Position numbers and translations under genes: made by a program | The notes under the pieces: generated by a model | What the model was told of the DNA's origin: nothing | Seen by the model: only the letters and a program-made list of their open reading frames with translations | The model's database searches: none | Origin: Moritella sp. JT01 | GTDB taxonomy: Bacteria; Pseudomonadota; Gammaproteobacteria; Enterobacterales; Moritellaceae | NCBI RefSeq assembly: GCF_001574435.1 | Contig: NZ_LOCN01000024.1 | Coordinates: 66,793-130,792 of the forward strand | Length of the DNA: 64,000 nt | Reading direction: 5' to 3' | Shown: positions 45,580 to 53,608 of the stretch, one piece after another | Position numbering within the stretch: the first letter of the stretch is position 1 | How the letters are laid out: the number at the start of each line of letters is the position of its first letter

Positions 45580-46316
45580 TAGACGAACAATTAATGAATA
45601 GTGCCAATATGAATACTAAAACGGTCGATATCATCACGGGATATTGCGGAAAAATTCCGAGTTTAGGGGATTTTGTTAGCCTAGGTCTTGATCCAAGCTT
45701 AGAACAATCTTGGAACGAATGGGTGCAAGCAGCGCTTGCAGTCAGCCGAGAAAAATTGCAAGGCAAGTGGCTAGATAATTATTTAACGTCACCTATTTGG
45801 CATTTTGCAGTGAGTGGCGGCGTGTGTGCAGATCGCAGTTTCGCTGGCACCTTGATCCCAAGCGTGGATAACGTCGGGCGATATTATCCGTTTACCTTGT
45901 TCTATCAAGCGGATCTAGACCCATTACAGTTCTGGCAGAAACAGGCATTTTTTCAGCAAAACGAGCAGCAATTGTTAACGATATTAGATGACAACTGTGT
46001 CTTGCTGAATTGGTATAAAAAACTAGCACCGCTAAGCCTTGATGTCACACCCATGACGCCGTATAAGCAAACTTTGCTATCTCCGAATAGCCACCAGCAA
46101 AATTGGTTGCTAACGGCGGTCGGAGAGCAAACGGGAGATGTTGGGAGTGACCAACTTGGTTTATTACAACAGACATTAAATCAGCAGTTTAATCGTTATA
46201 GCATATGGTGGACAGCGGGTTCAGATAAGATCGATCCTTGTACACTAGTTTTCTCTGGGATGCCGAGTGCAGCTACTTATGCTGGCATGCTAGATGGTAA
46301 TTGGACTCGGTCTTAA
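45561..46316 (+). CDS. tagF: T6SS accessory protein TagF (ImpM)
   Basis: A 251-residue protein with the DUF2094 pattern: GYCGKIPSLGDFVSLGL near residue 25, WNEWVQAAL, and PSVDNVGRYYPFT near 110. TagF proteins repress T6SS assembly post-translationally, in some bacteria by binding Fha, and act beside the PpkA/PppA pathway. The start overlaps tssM by 19 bases with GGAGG eight bases upstream, and pppA follows after 15 bases. TagF and PppA are fused in some bacteria, which fits their adjacency. Confidence 0.92.
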   Translation: MSGQAVIDEQLMNSANMNTKTVDIITGYCGKIPSLGDFVSLGLDPSLEQSWNEWVQAALAVSREKLQGKWLDNYLTSPIWHFAVSGGVCADRSFAGTLIPSVDNVGRYYPFTLFYQADLDPLQFWQKQAFFQQNEQQLLTILDDNCVLLNWYKKLAPLSLDVTPMTPYKQTLLSPNSHQQNWLLTAVGEQTGDVGSDQLGLLQQTLNQQFNRYSIWWTAGSDKIDPCTLVFSGMPSAATYAGMLDGNWTRS

Positions 46317-46331
46317 GAAGGGTAAATCGAG

Positions 46332-47117
46332 ATGTTAACAGAAATAGTTTTACAATCTTTTGGTCAAACTCATGTTGGCGCTGTGAGAAAAATAAATGAA
46401 GACAGTTTATTAGAATACCCAGAGCAAAATATTTGGGTTGTTGCTGATGGCATGGGAGGACATGAGGCAGGAGATGTGGCGAGCCAAATCCTTGTCGAAA
46501 CAATCAATACTTATATAAATGAACACGCTTATCGTGGCATTACCGTTAACGTATTAAAGCAAGCAATACTGACAGCAAACGAAAAAATCATTGCTTATAG
46601 TCATAGCCAACTTGCGGGTAAAACGGCAGGTACAACGATTGTTCTATTGTGGATTGATGGTAATACGGCGCATTGGCTGTGGGCTGGAGACAGTCGAGGT
46701 TATTGTTTTTACCATCAAGATTTAAAGCAAATCACACGAGATCATTCCCATGTGAACGAACTAATCGATCAGGGAGTGTTGAGCGCCGATGAGGCAGAAA
46801 AACACCCGATGGGTAATGTCATCACTCGTGCAATAGGTGTAGTTGAAGATATCGAGATTGATCATGTGACACATCCGGTTATCGAAGGTGAAATGCTATT
46901 ACTCTGCAGTGACGGCCTAACAGGTGAGTTATCCGATGCAAGTATTGCGCAGCAGTTACAGCAGCATAGCGTAATAAACGCCGGTTCATCGCTCATGCAC
47001 GCTGCACTGGGTAAAGGTGCAAAGGATAATGTCACCTTAATCTTAGTGTCGGTATCGCGACAGAGTCAGCTTAACAGTGCTGAAGATGATGATCTTACCG
47101 TACCGCTATTTAGTTAA
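46332..47117 (+). CDS. pppA: T6SS PP2C-type Ser/Thr phosphatase PppA
   Basis: A 261-residue PPM-family metal-dependent phosphatase. Motifs: VRKINEDS (metal and phosphate contacts), ADGMGGHEAGDVAS, GTTIVLLWIDGNTAHWLWAGDSR, DHSHVNEL and LLCSDGLTGEL with the metal-binding aspartates, and GAKDNVTLIL at the end. It removes the phosphate that PpkA adds to the FHA protein, resetting the T6SS. Together with ppkA, tagH and tagF it completes a threonine phosphorylation pathway in this cluster. Confidence 0.92.
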   Translation: MLTEIVLQSFGQTHVGAVRKINEDSLLEYPEQNIWVVADGMGGHEAGDVASQILVETINTYINEHAYRGITVNVLKQAILTANEKIIAYSHSQLAGKTAGTTIVLLWIDGNTAHWLWAGDSRGYCFYHQDLKQITRDHSHVNELIDQGVLSADEAEKHPMGNVITRAIGVVEDIEIDHVTHPVIEGEMLLLCSDGLTGELSDASIAQQLQQHSVINAGSSLMHAALGKGAKDNVTLILVSVSRQSQLNSAEDDDLTVPLFS

Positions 47118-47153
47118 AAGTTTGTCTTTATCGACCTTACATGGATGTAGTAG

Positions 47154-48344
47154 ATGTCAGTATTAAATCAACAAATTATCGAAGATGTAGCAAAGCCCAT
47201 TAATGGCGAATTGTTGTGTGGTATTGATCCTCGCACTGACACGTCACCTTTGTCTCAATACTATCGTTTGAAAGACATTCGTACACGCACTCGTGCAAAT
47301 GAACGAAATGCATTAATTGGTATAGATGGTGACGAAACGACGGCTGACTTTGTACGAGAGTGGAATCCGATTAAAGATGACATACCACAAATACTCGTCA
47401 ATGAAACGAAAGATCTTGAGTATTGTGCTTGGTTAATTGAAGCGCTATGCCGTACCGATGGCTTTGCCGGATTAGCGGTCGGTTTCAAGTTGGCACACCA
47501 ACTGATCAGTCACTTCTGGGATGGATTGTATCCAAGCCCCGACGAAGATGGATTAGAAACTCGCATTGCCCCGTTGCTTGGACTTAATGGTTTTGAAGGG
47601 GAAGGGGTATTGTTAATGCCAATCTTATCCATCCCTTTAGTTGAAACCTTATCTGGTGAACGGTATGCAACATGGCAGATTGAACAAGCAAGCCAACTAA
47701 ACAGCTTAAGTGCAGATAAACAAAAAAACAAAATTGAAAACGGCGCTATTTCATTGAAGCAGATCAAGGAAGCGTTAACCGAAATCGGCGATGAAGAATT
47801 AATTAAACTAAAGCACGATATTGAAGACGCCATTTCGGCCTTTAGTGAATTGTCAGACAAAATGGATGAAGTGATGTCAGGTAATGCTCAACCGACGTCA
47901 AAAATATCTGGAAAATTACAAAATTGTCAGAATATTTTTACCTTTATTATGACAGAACGTTTTAACGTGATTAATGCGCAGTCTCAAATCGAGATTGATA
48001 AATCTGAGTCAATTAATGATTTAAATAGTGATGACACGGCTGATGTAGCAGACTTATATAACGAGTCTGAACCCACAGCGCGTGTTAATCCGACGAATGG
48101 TTATGACTTTGTGCAAATGGAACAGTCGTTGAATAATAGGCAAGAAGCGATTAAAGCATTACATAAAATTGAACAATATTTTCGTACAACAGAGCCTCAC
48201 TCACCAATTTCATACGCGATAGCACAAGCGATACGTTGGAGTGAACTTAGTTTGCCTGAGTTACTCGCAGAATTAGTCAGTGACCCCAGTGCGAGAACGG
48301 ATTATTTCAAACTTACTGGCATAGCCCAGAGTGAAGAGACATAA
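47154..48344 (+). CDS. tssA: T6SS baseplate/cap protein TssA (ImpA)
   Basis: A 396-residue TssA with the ImpA_N domain at residues ~10-135, including the block ELLCGIDPRTDTSPLSQYYRLKD, WNPIKDDIPQIL and LIEALCRTDGFAGLAVGFKL. TssA primes baseplate and sheath assembly and may stay at the sheath tip. The C-terminal part (FVQMEQSLNNRQEAIKALH, then EPHSPISYAI and RWSELSLPELLAEL) is of the type with a short C-terminal ImpA/VasJ-like end. It is followed by 72 bases that hold a Fur-box-like site before tssB. Confidence 0.92.
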   Translation: MSVLNQQIIEDVAKPINGELLCGIDPRTDTSPLSQYYRLKDIRTRTRANERNALIGIDGDETTADFVREWNPIKDDIPQILVNETKDLEYCAWLIEALCRTDGFAGLAVGFKLAHQLISHFWDGLYPSPDEDGLETRIAPLLGLNGFEGEGVLLMPILSIPLVETLSGERYATWQIEQASQLNSLSADKQKNKIENGAISLKQIKEALTEIGDEELIKLKHDIEDAISAFSELSDKMDEVMSGNAQPTSKISGKLQNCQNIFTFIMTERFNVINAQSQIEIDKSESINDLNSDDTADVADLYNESEPTARVNPTNGYDFVQMEQSLNNRQEAIKALHKIEQYFRTTEPHSPISYAIAQAIRWSELSLPELLAELVSDPSARTDYFKLTGIAQSEET

Positions 48345-48377
48345 AAGATTAAACTCAGCAGTAAATACCAATACATA

Positions 48378-48396
48378 AGTAATGATAATCATTACC
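48378..48396 (+). promoter_or_regulatory. Fur-box-like operator upstream of tssB
   Basis: The 19 bases AGTAATGATAATCATTACC match the classical Fur box GATAATGATAATCATTATC at 16 positions, with the central 13 bases (AATGATAATCATT) perfect; the 17-base core from 48379 to 48395 is a perfect palindrome around one A. It ends about 20 bases before the tssB start, so a promoter under Fur control could drive tssBC. Fur control of a T6SS is known in enteroaggregative E. coli. Binding itself is inference. Confidence 0.6.
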
Positions 48397-48416
48397 TCTT
48401 AATTTAAGGAACAGCT

Positions 48417-48923
48417 ATGGAAAGCGTACAGTCAAAATTATCACGAGTTCGTACCCCTCGGGTGCATATTACCTATGATGTTGAAACCGGTGGTGCAATT
48501 GCCAAAAAGGAATTACCTTTTGTGGTTGGCATTATGGGTGACTTTGCGGGTGAAAACAAAAGCTCGTTAAAACCATTAAAAGATCGTCGTTTTGTTCAGA
48601 TCGATAGAGATAACTTTGACGACGTATTAAAGCGAATGAATCCGAAGTTAGAATTTAAAGTAGACAACACCTTGCTTGATGAAGATGGCGAAGAAATGAG
48701 TGTTAGTCTTGAGTTTAATTCATTATCTGATTTCGAACCCGCTGCAGTTGTTAACCAAGTTGAACCATTACGTAAATTAATGGAAACACGTAATAAGTTA
48801 CGAGATTTAATGACAAAAGTGGATCGTTCTGAAGAGTTAGAAAATATTTTAGAAAAAGTATTAAGCAACAGTGCTGATTTAGACAAATTAGCAAATGAGT
48901 TAGACCTTGGGGAGAAAGCATAA
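48417..48923 (+). CDS. tssB: T6SS sheath small subunit TssB (VipA)
   Basis: A 168-residue sheath component that forms heterodimers with TssC and builds the contractile tube-like sheath. Conserved segments are [27 protein letters not shown] and [20 protein letters not shown], with the C-terminal helix [17 protein letters not shown] typical of the TssB-TssC contact. AAGGAA is six bases before the ATG. Its stop codon overlaps the tssC start (TAATG), giving coupled translation. Confidence 0.95.
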   Translation: MESVQSKLSRVRTPRVHITYDVETGGAIAKKELPFVVGIMGDFAGENKSSLKPLKDRRFVQIDRDNFDDVLKRMNPKLEFKVDNTLLDEDGEEMSVSLEFNSLSDFEPAAVVNQVEPLRKLMETRNKLRDLMTKVDRSEELENILEKVLSNSADLDKLANELDLGEKA

Positions 48924-50410
48924 TGTCAGATTTTGCAGCAGCACAAGAACTCGAGTCAACAGAAGAGCAGGTTTCAATACTTGACCAAGTAATCGGAGCA
49001 ACAAAGCAAACCGAAATATCGCGTTCGGAAGAGTTGATCAAAACCTTAACGGAAGAAGCATTGAAGGGTACGGTGAGTTGGAATAAAAACTTAACGGTTA
49101 CATTCAATGAATCGATAGCAGCACTGGATGAGAAAATTTCAAAGCAATTAGCGAAGATTATGCACCATGATAAATTTCAAAAGTTGGAAGGATCATGGCG
49201 CGGAGTGCATAATTTGGTTTCAAGTACAGATACAGGCGGTACGTTGAAACTGCGTTTAATCACGATAACTAAAAAAGAGCTGCACAAAGATTTGAGTAAA
49301 GCGGTTGAGTTTGATCAAAGTCAGATCTTCAAAAAGGTTTATGAAGGGGAATTTGGTATCGCTGGTGGTGAACCATTTGGTGCTATTGTCGGTGACTATG
49401 AATTTAGTAATCACCCAGAAGATATTGAATGCCTTTCACTTATGTCTAATGTCTCTGCGTCTGGTTTCTGCCCGTTTTTGTCCGCATCTGCGCCTGAATT
49501 ATTTGGTTTTGATTCATGGAATGAAATGGATAAACCTCGTGATTTAAGTAAAGTATTTGAGTCATTGGAATACACCAAATGGAATTCATTCCGTGACAGT
49601 GCAGATTCGCGTTTTGTTACGCTTACTATGCCGCGTGTTTTAGCGCGTTTACCCTATGGTGAGGCAACGTCACCCGTTGAGGAATTCCGTTACGAAGAAT
49701 TTGCGCTGTCAGAAGATGGTAATATGTCTCAATCTGCTGATAATGATAACTATTGCTGGTCAAATGCAGCCTATGCGTTAGCCTCTCGTCTTACCGAAGC
49801 ATTTTCAAAATATGGATTTTGTACTGCGATCCGTGGTGCAGAAGGCGGTGGTAAAGTGACTGGTTTACCGACACATACTTACATGAGTAACGATGGTGAT
49901 CCAACGCTAAAATGCCCAACCGAAATTGGCATTACCGACCGTCGTGAAGCTGAATTGAGTAAACTTGGCTTCTTGCCAATCTGCCATTATAAAGACAAAG
50001 ATTACGCGGTATTTTTTGGCGCTCAATCTTGTCAAAAAGCCGCCCAATTTTCTGATCCGAATGCGCAAGCAAATGCGTCAATTTCCACTCGTTTACCTTA
50101 TATTATGGCAACCTCTCGCTTTGCGCATTACCTTAAAGTGATGGGGCGAGATAAAGTCGGTAGTTTTGCAGAAGCGAAGGATCTTGAGAATTGGTTGAAT
50201 CGTTGGATCTTAGGTTTTGTTAATGCCTCTGAAGGTGGTGGTCAAGAAATTCGAGCGAAATACCCACTGGCGGATGCGAAAGTTAGAGTCACAGAAGTTC
50301 CGGGTAAACCTGGTAGCTATAACGCTATCGCATGGATGCGACCTTGGCTACAGATGGAAGAGTTAAGCTCGTCATTACGTCTCGTGGCTAAAATTCCAGA
50401 AGGTCATTAA
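48923..50410 (+). CDS. tssC: T6SS sheath large subunit TssC (VipB)
   Basis: A 495-residue sheath subunit. Hallmarks are HHDKFQKLEGSWRGVHNLV, the FDQSQIFKKVYEGEFG block, GGEPFGAIVGDYEF, and the C-terminal KAKYPLADAKVRVTEVPGKPG-like and LRLVAKIPE ends. Together with TssB it forms the contractile sheath around Hcp; ClpV recycles it. It is the canonical partner of the adjacent tssB, since the genes overlap by one base. A hairpin follows, then a second, divergent tssC-like gene. Confidence 0.95.
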   Translation: MSDFAAAQELESTEEQVSILDQVIGATKQTEISRSEELIKTLTEEALKGTVSWNKNLTVTFNESIAALDEKISKQLAKIMHHDKFQKLEGSWRGVHNLVSSTDTGGTLKLRLITITKKELHKDLSKAVEFDQSQIFKKVYEGEFGIAGGEPFGAIVGDYEFSNHPEDIECLSLMSNVSASGFCPFLSASAPELFGFDSWNEMDKPRDLSKVFESLEYTKWNSFRDSADSRFVTLTMPRVLARLPYGEATSPVEEFRYEEFALSEDGNMSQSADNDNYCWSNAAYALASRLTEAFSKYGFCTAIRGAEGGGKVTGLPTHTYMSNDGDPTLKCPTEIGITDRREAELSKLGFLPICHYKDKDYAVFFGAQSCQKAAQFSDPNAQANASISTRLPYIMATSRFAHYLKVMGRDKVGSFAEAKDLENWLNRWILGFVNASEGGGQEIRAKYPLADAKVRVTEVPGKPGSYNAIAWMRPWLQMEELSSSLRLVAKIPEGH

Positions 50411-50426
50411 AGTAATAATAACAAAC

Positions 50427-50460
50427 AGTAAGCAGGTGTGTTTAACCTGCTTACTTTCAT
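50427..50460 (+). terminator. Hairpin after tssC, possible attenuating terminator
   Basis: AGTAAGCAGGT (50427-50437) and ACCTGCTTACT (50445-50455) form a perfect 11-bp stem with a seven-base loop; the bases after it are TTCATTCG, a poor T tract. It lies 16 bases after the tssC stop and inside a gene series otherwise read as one operon. It could lower expression of the genes after tssBC, or protect the 3' end of the sheath mRNA. Confidence 0.55.
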
Positions 50461-50486
50461 TCGATGCATATTGTTAAAGGAGTAAC

Positions 50487-52127
50487 ATGATGCAACAAGC
50501 CGTTATAAAAAAAGCCGTTATCAAACAACCCGAAACAATAGCTATTCAAACATCGAAGACTGGAAATCAAAATGCTAAGGATCAAACGAATAGTGATTTT
50601 GTATTGAATCCTGCTGATTTGTTACAGCAAGATTTTTTACAACAAATGGATGTTGAAGACGATATCATTATTGAAGAATTATTGGTTTGGCTCGTAGACA
50701 ATGGCTTAAAAACAAATGGAAATATCAGGCTAGAACTTAACGCAACGCTAACTCAATTATTAACAGATTTAGATAAAACGATGAACATGATGATGAACAA
50801 TATTATTCATCATCATAAATTCCAACGACTTGAGGCGAGTTGGCGAGGCGTTCATTATCTTGTTCAGCAAGAGCAAGCCATTGATCGGGAAGAGATAATT
50901 CAAGTCAGTATGCTCAGTATTTCATGGAAGGAAATATCACGAGACTTTAGCCGTGCCATCGAATTTGATCAGAGTAACCTTTATCGCCTTATTTACAGTA
51001 ACGAATTTGGACAAGCGGGTGGTCAGCCGTTTGGATTACTTCTTGGCGATTATCAAATTACTAATCGAATTCAACCGGGTAATTCGTTATCAGATATCGA
51101 TATTCTACGTAATATGACGCAAGTAGCAGCCGCGGCATTTGCACCTTTTGTGGCTTCTGCAAGCCCACAACTGTTCGGCGTTAATAGCTTCTCAGAATTA
51201 GGATTGGGTATTGATATCAACGCTCATTTTGAACAAGTTGAGTATATACAATGGCGACGGTTACGTGAAACAGAAGATGCTCGATACCTCGGGCTAACAG
51301 TCCCTTATATGTTAATGCGGCGGCCTTATTTGGATGACGGTCGTTTTCATCATCAATTTCGTTTTCGTGAGCGGATTAAGGATGCTGAAAAAGATAACTT
51401 ATGGGGCAATATAGGTTACGCGTTTGCCGTTATATTAATGCGGTCTTTTGCAAGTTCAAAATGGTTTGCTCAGATCAGAGGGGTAAATCAAGGTGAAATA
51501 AACCGTGGGGTGGTTGATCAATTTCCTCATCATTATCTTGGCGCAGAATCATCACTCAATATGAATAATGATGTGTATAAACGCCGTAATGAAATTCCAT
51601 TGAATATGTTTGTGAGTGAGAGATTAGAAAAGCAATTTTCAGAAGCTGGCTTCATTCCGTTGTCAATTTTACAACACACAGATAAGCTCGCTTTTTTCAG
51701 TAACTCATCAGTACAGAAAGCGGTAAATTATATCCACAATGGCATGCAAGTGACGGCAGACACGAAAATCGCACAAGTGAACGCTAGACTAGCGACTATG
51801 TTGCAATACATTCTCTGCGTATCACGATTTGCACATGCAATTAAGGTGATAGGTCGTGAAAAAGTGGGCAGTTATTTGACTGCGCAGCAGATACAGAATG
51901 ATATTCAAAAGTGGCTGCAGGGATATACTGCAGCAGCAGGAAGCGCTTCAGATGAAGTCAGGGCTAAACGGCCTTTGTGCGAAGCGCGGGTAGAAGTACA
52001 TGAAGTGAAAGGGAAAACAGGGCACTTTTATTCTGTCATTCACTTAAAACCACATTTTCAATTAGATCAAATGGTGTCATCTATCCGTTTAATTACGGAA
52101 CTGGCAGCAAGTGACGTTACGGTTTAG
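50487..52127 (+). CDS. Second TssC-like protein (ImpD type)
   Basis: A 546-residue paralogue of TssC with about 60 extra N-terminal residues. It keeps HHHKFQRLEASWRGVHYLV, the FDQSNLYRLIYSNEFGQAGG block, GLLLGDYQI, and an end (KRPLCEARVEVHEVKGKTG, SSIRLITEL) parallel to TssC, but the two are clearly diverged. No second tssB accompanies it. AAAGGAG precedes the ATG. Its place between tssC and tagJ equals that of ImpD in the rhizobial imp locus and of the second TssC in Agrobacterium. Whether it joins the sheath or caps it is not known to me. Confidence 0.88.
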   Translation: MMQQAVIKKAVIKQPETIAIQTSKTGNQNAKDQTNSDFVLNPADLLQQDFLQQMDVEDDIIIEELLVWLVDNGLKTNGNIRLELNATLTQLLTDLDKTMNMMMNNIIHHHKFQRLEASWRGVHYLVQQEQAIDREEIIQVSMLSISWKEISRDFSRAIEFDQSNLYRLIYSNEFGQAGGQPFGLLLGDYQITNRIQPGNSLSDIDILRNMTQVAAAAFAPFVASASPQLFGVNSFSELGLGIDINAHFEQVEYIQWRRLRETEDARYLGLTVPYMLMRRPYLDDGRFHHQFRFRERIKDAEKDNLWGNIGYAFAVILMRSFASSKWFAQIRGVNQGEINRGVVDQFPHHYLGAESSLNMNNDVYKRRNEIPLNMFVSERLEKQFSEAGFIPLSILQHTDKLAFFSNSSVQKAVNYIHNGMQVTADTKIAQVNARLATMLQYILCVSRFAHAIKVIGREKVGSYLTAQQIQNDIQKWLQGYTAAAGSASDEVRAKRPLCEARVEVHEVKGKTGHFYSVIHLKPHFQLDQMVSSIRLITELAASDVTV

Positions 52128-52180
52128 CCGTTACGTTAAGCTAAAATTTGAAAAGATTAGACATGCATAAGGATATGAAC

Positions 52181-53029
52181 ATGCAAGAAATAAAACAGTT
52201 AGTTGCAACAGGTAAGTTACAAGACGCAATCGCTTATTGTCAGGTCAGATTAAAAAAACAACCACTTGATACTGATATTCGCAGTGCTTATATCGAGCTG
52301 CTATGTATTAATGGCGAGCTAGATAAAGCCGATAAACAAATTAACGTGTTAACTAATCAAGCACCCGAAACCGCGATTGGTGGTAAAAATGTCCAACAAC
52401 TTATTCGAGCGCAGCAATCTCGCGTTGACTTTTCGCAAGGTGGGGCAACGGCCGAAGTATTTAGTGATGCTGACGCAGAGTTGAACGCGATTGTGGCATT
52501 GCAAGTTGCAATTAAAGACAACCATCCCGCTGACATTATGAGTCAATGTACCGCTTTAGAAGCCGCGCGTTATCTTCATAGTCCGACTCAACCACGGGAT
52601 CTTGATGACAGTTTGGCTGGCTATTTAGAAGTGCTTGGAACAAATGGAAAATTTTACTTAGTTAAATTCTCACAAATCACTATGTTGGAATGGCAACCTG
52701 CAAGTTCAATTCTAGAGCAAGTATGGCGTCGTGTTCACATTGATATCGAAAACGGACCAAGCGGTGATGCATTCATACCTCTCACTTACCTAAGTAGTCA
52801 ATCAGATGCTGAAAAACTTGGACGTGAGACGGATTGGCAACCAATCAATCAAGCTGAAGACGGCGGTTTAATTATGTACCAAGGTGTTGGTCATAAAATG
52901 CTATTAATTGGTGAATCAGCTGTTCAGCTGACGGATTTTTACTATGACCAAGAGAATAAAGAGAACCATGATAACCAAGATAACCAAGACATAAATATAG
53001 GTATGTCATCACAAGCAGAGCTAGCTTAA
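52181..53029 (+). CDS. tagJ: T6SS accessory protein TagJ (ImpE)
   Basis: A 282-residue ImpE/SciE-type protein. The N-terminal part is TPR-like (VATGKLQDAIAYCQVRLKKQ, then SAYIELLCINGELDKADKQI). The C-terminal part has the family patterns WRRVHIDIENGPSGDAFIPL, LGRETDWQ and YQGVGHKMLLIGESAVQL. In Pseudomonas, TagJ binds TssB and the ClpV ATPase. ATG 52181 is chosen because AAGGA lies seven bases upstream; an in-frame TTG at 52148 and ATGs at 52163 and 52175 lack good spacing. The tail is rich in Asn, Asp and Glu. The stop overlaps the tssE start by one base. Confidence 0.88.
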   Translation: MQEIKQLVATGKLQDAIAYCQVRLKKQPLDTDIRSAYIELLCINGELDKADKQINVLTNQAPETAIGGKNVQQLIRAQQSRVDFSQGGATAEVFSDADAELNAIVALQVAIKDNHPADIMSQCTALEAARYLHSPTQPRDLDDSLAGYLEVLGTNGKFYLVKFSQITMLEWQPASSILEQVWRRVHIDIENGPSGDAFIPLTYLSSQSDAEKLGRETDWQPINQAEDGGLIMYQGVGHKMLLIGESAVQLTDFYYDQENKENHDNQDNQDINIGMSSQAELA

Positions 53030-53520
53030 TGGCCATTCATAATAAGCAGCTTATCGAAGCGTCGTTATTAGATAAGCTTATCGATCTAGAACCGAATATC
53101 AGTAATGCTCAAGAGAAACGCACAGGCATAACAGTACGCGCATTACGTCGTTCAATGAAGCGTGACCTCGAAAATTTACTTAATTCGAAAATAAAATGGA
53201 TGAATTGGCCACATTATTATCGTGAACTCGACGATTCATTATTTAATTATGGTTTACCCGATTTTTCGGGCCTTCCTGTAGGAACCCTTGATGGAAGGCT
53301 TGCATTATGCGCTCAAGTTAAACAAACCATTATGCGTTTTGAACCTCGTATTATCGAAGTGAATGTAGAACCTGTCGACATTAATGATGACATTGACCGA
53401 TCATTAAAGCTAAGAATTGAAGCTTTAATGCACGCAGAACCGCATCCGGAACTAATCAGTTTAGAGTCTGAAGTTGAACCCGTTTATCTGGGTATTTCGG
53501 TAACAGATAATCTGTACTAA
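53029..53520 (+). CDS. tssE: T6SS baseplate protein TssE (gp25-like)
   Basis: A 163-residue gp25-like wedge protein that starts sheath polymerisation at the baseplate. The pattern LRRSMKRDLENLLNS, then GLPDFSG, then VKQTIMRFEPRIIEVNVEP is typical, including the Glu-Pro-Arg (EPR-type) core motif seen as FEPRI. It overlaps tagJ by one base and precedes tssF by 88 bases. Confidence 0.93.
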   Translation: MAIHNKQLIEASLLDKLIDLEPNISNAQEKRTGITVRALRRSMKRDLENLLNSKIKWMNWPHYYRELDDSLFNYGLPDFSGLPVGTLDGRLALCAQVKQTIMRFEPRIIEVNVEPVDINDDIDRSLKLRIEALMHAEPHPELISLESEVEPVYLGISVTDNLY

Positions 53521-53608
53521 TTATCCAATTTATAATCGCAACTGCAGCAAATAAGTAATTATTTTCTGCTGTTGATATCGCTATAAAAAATAACCATAGG
53601 CTGTACGT

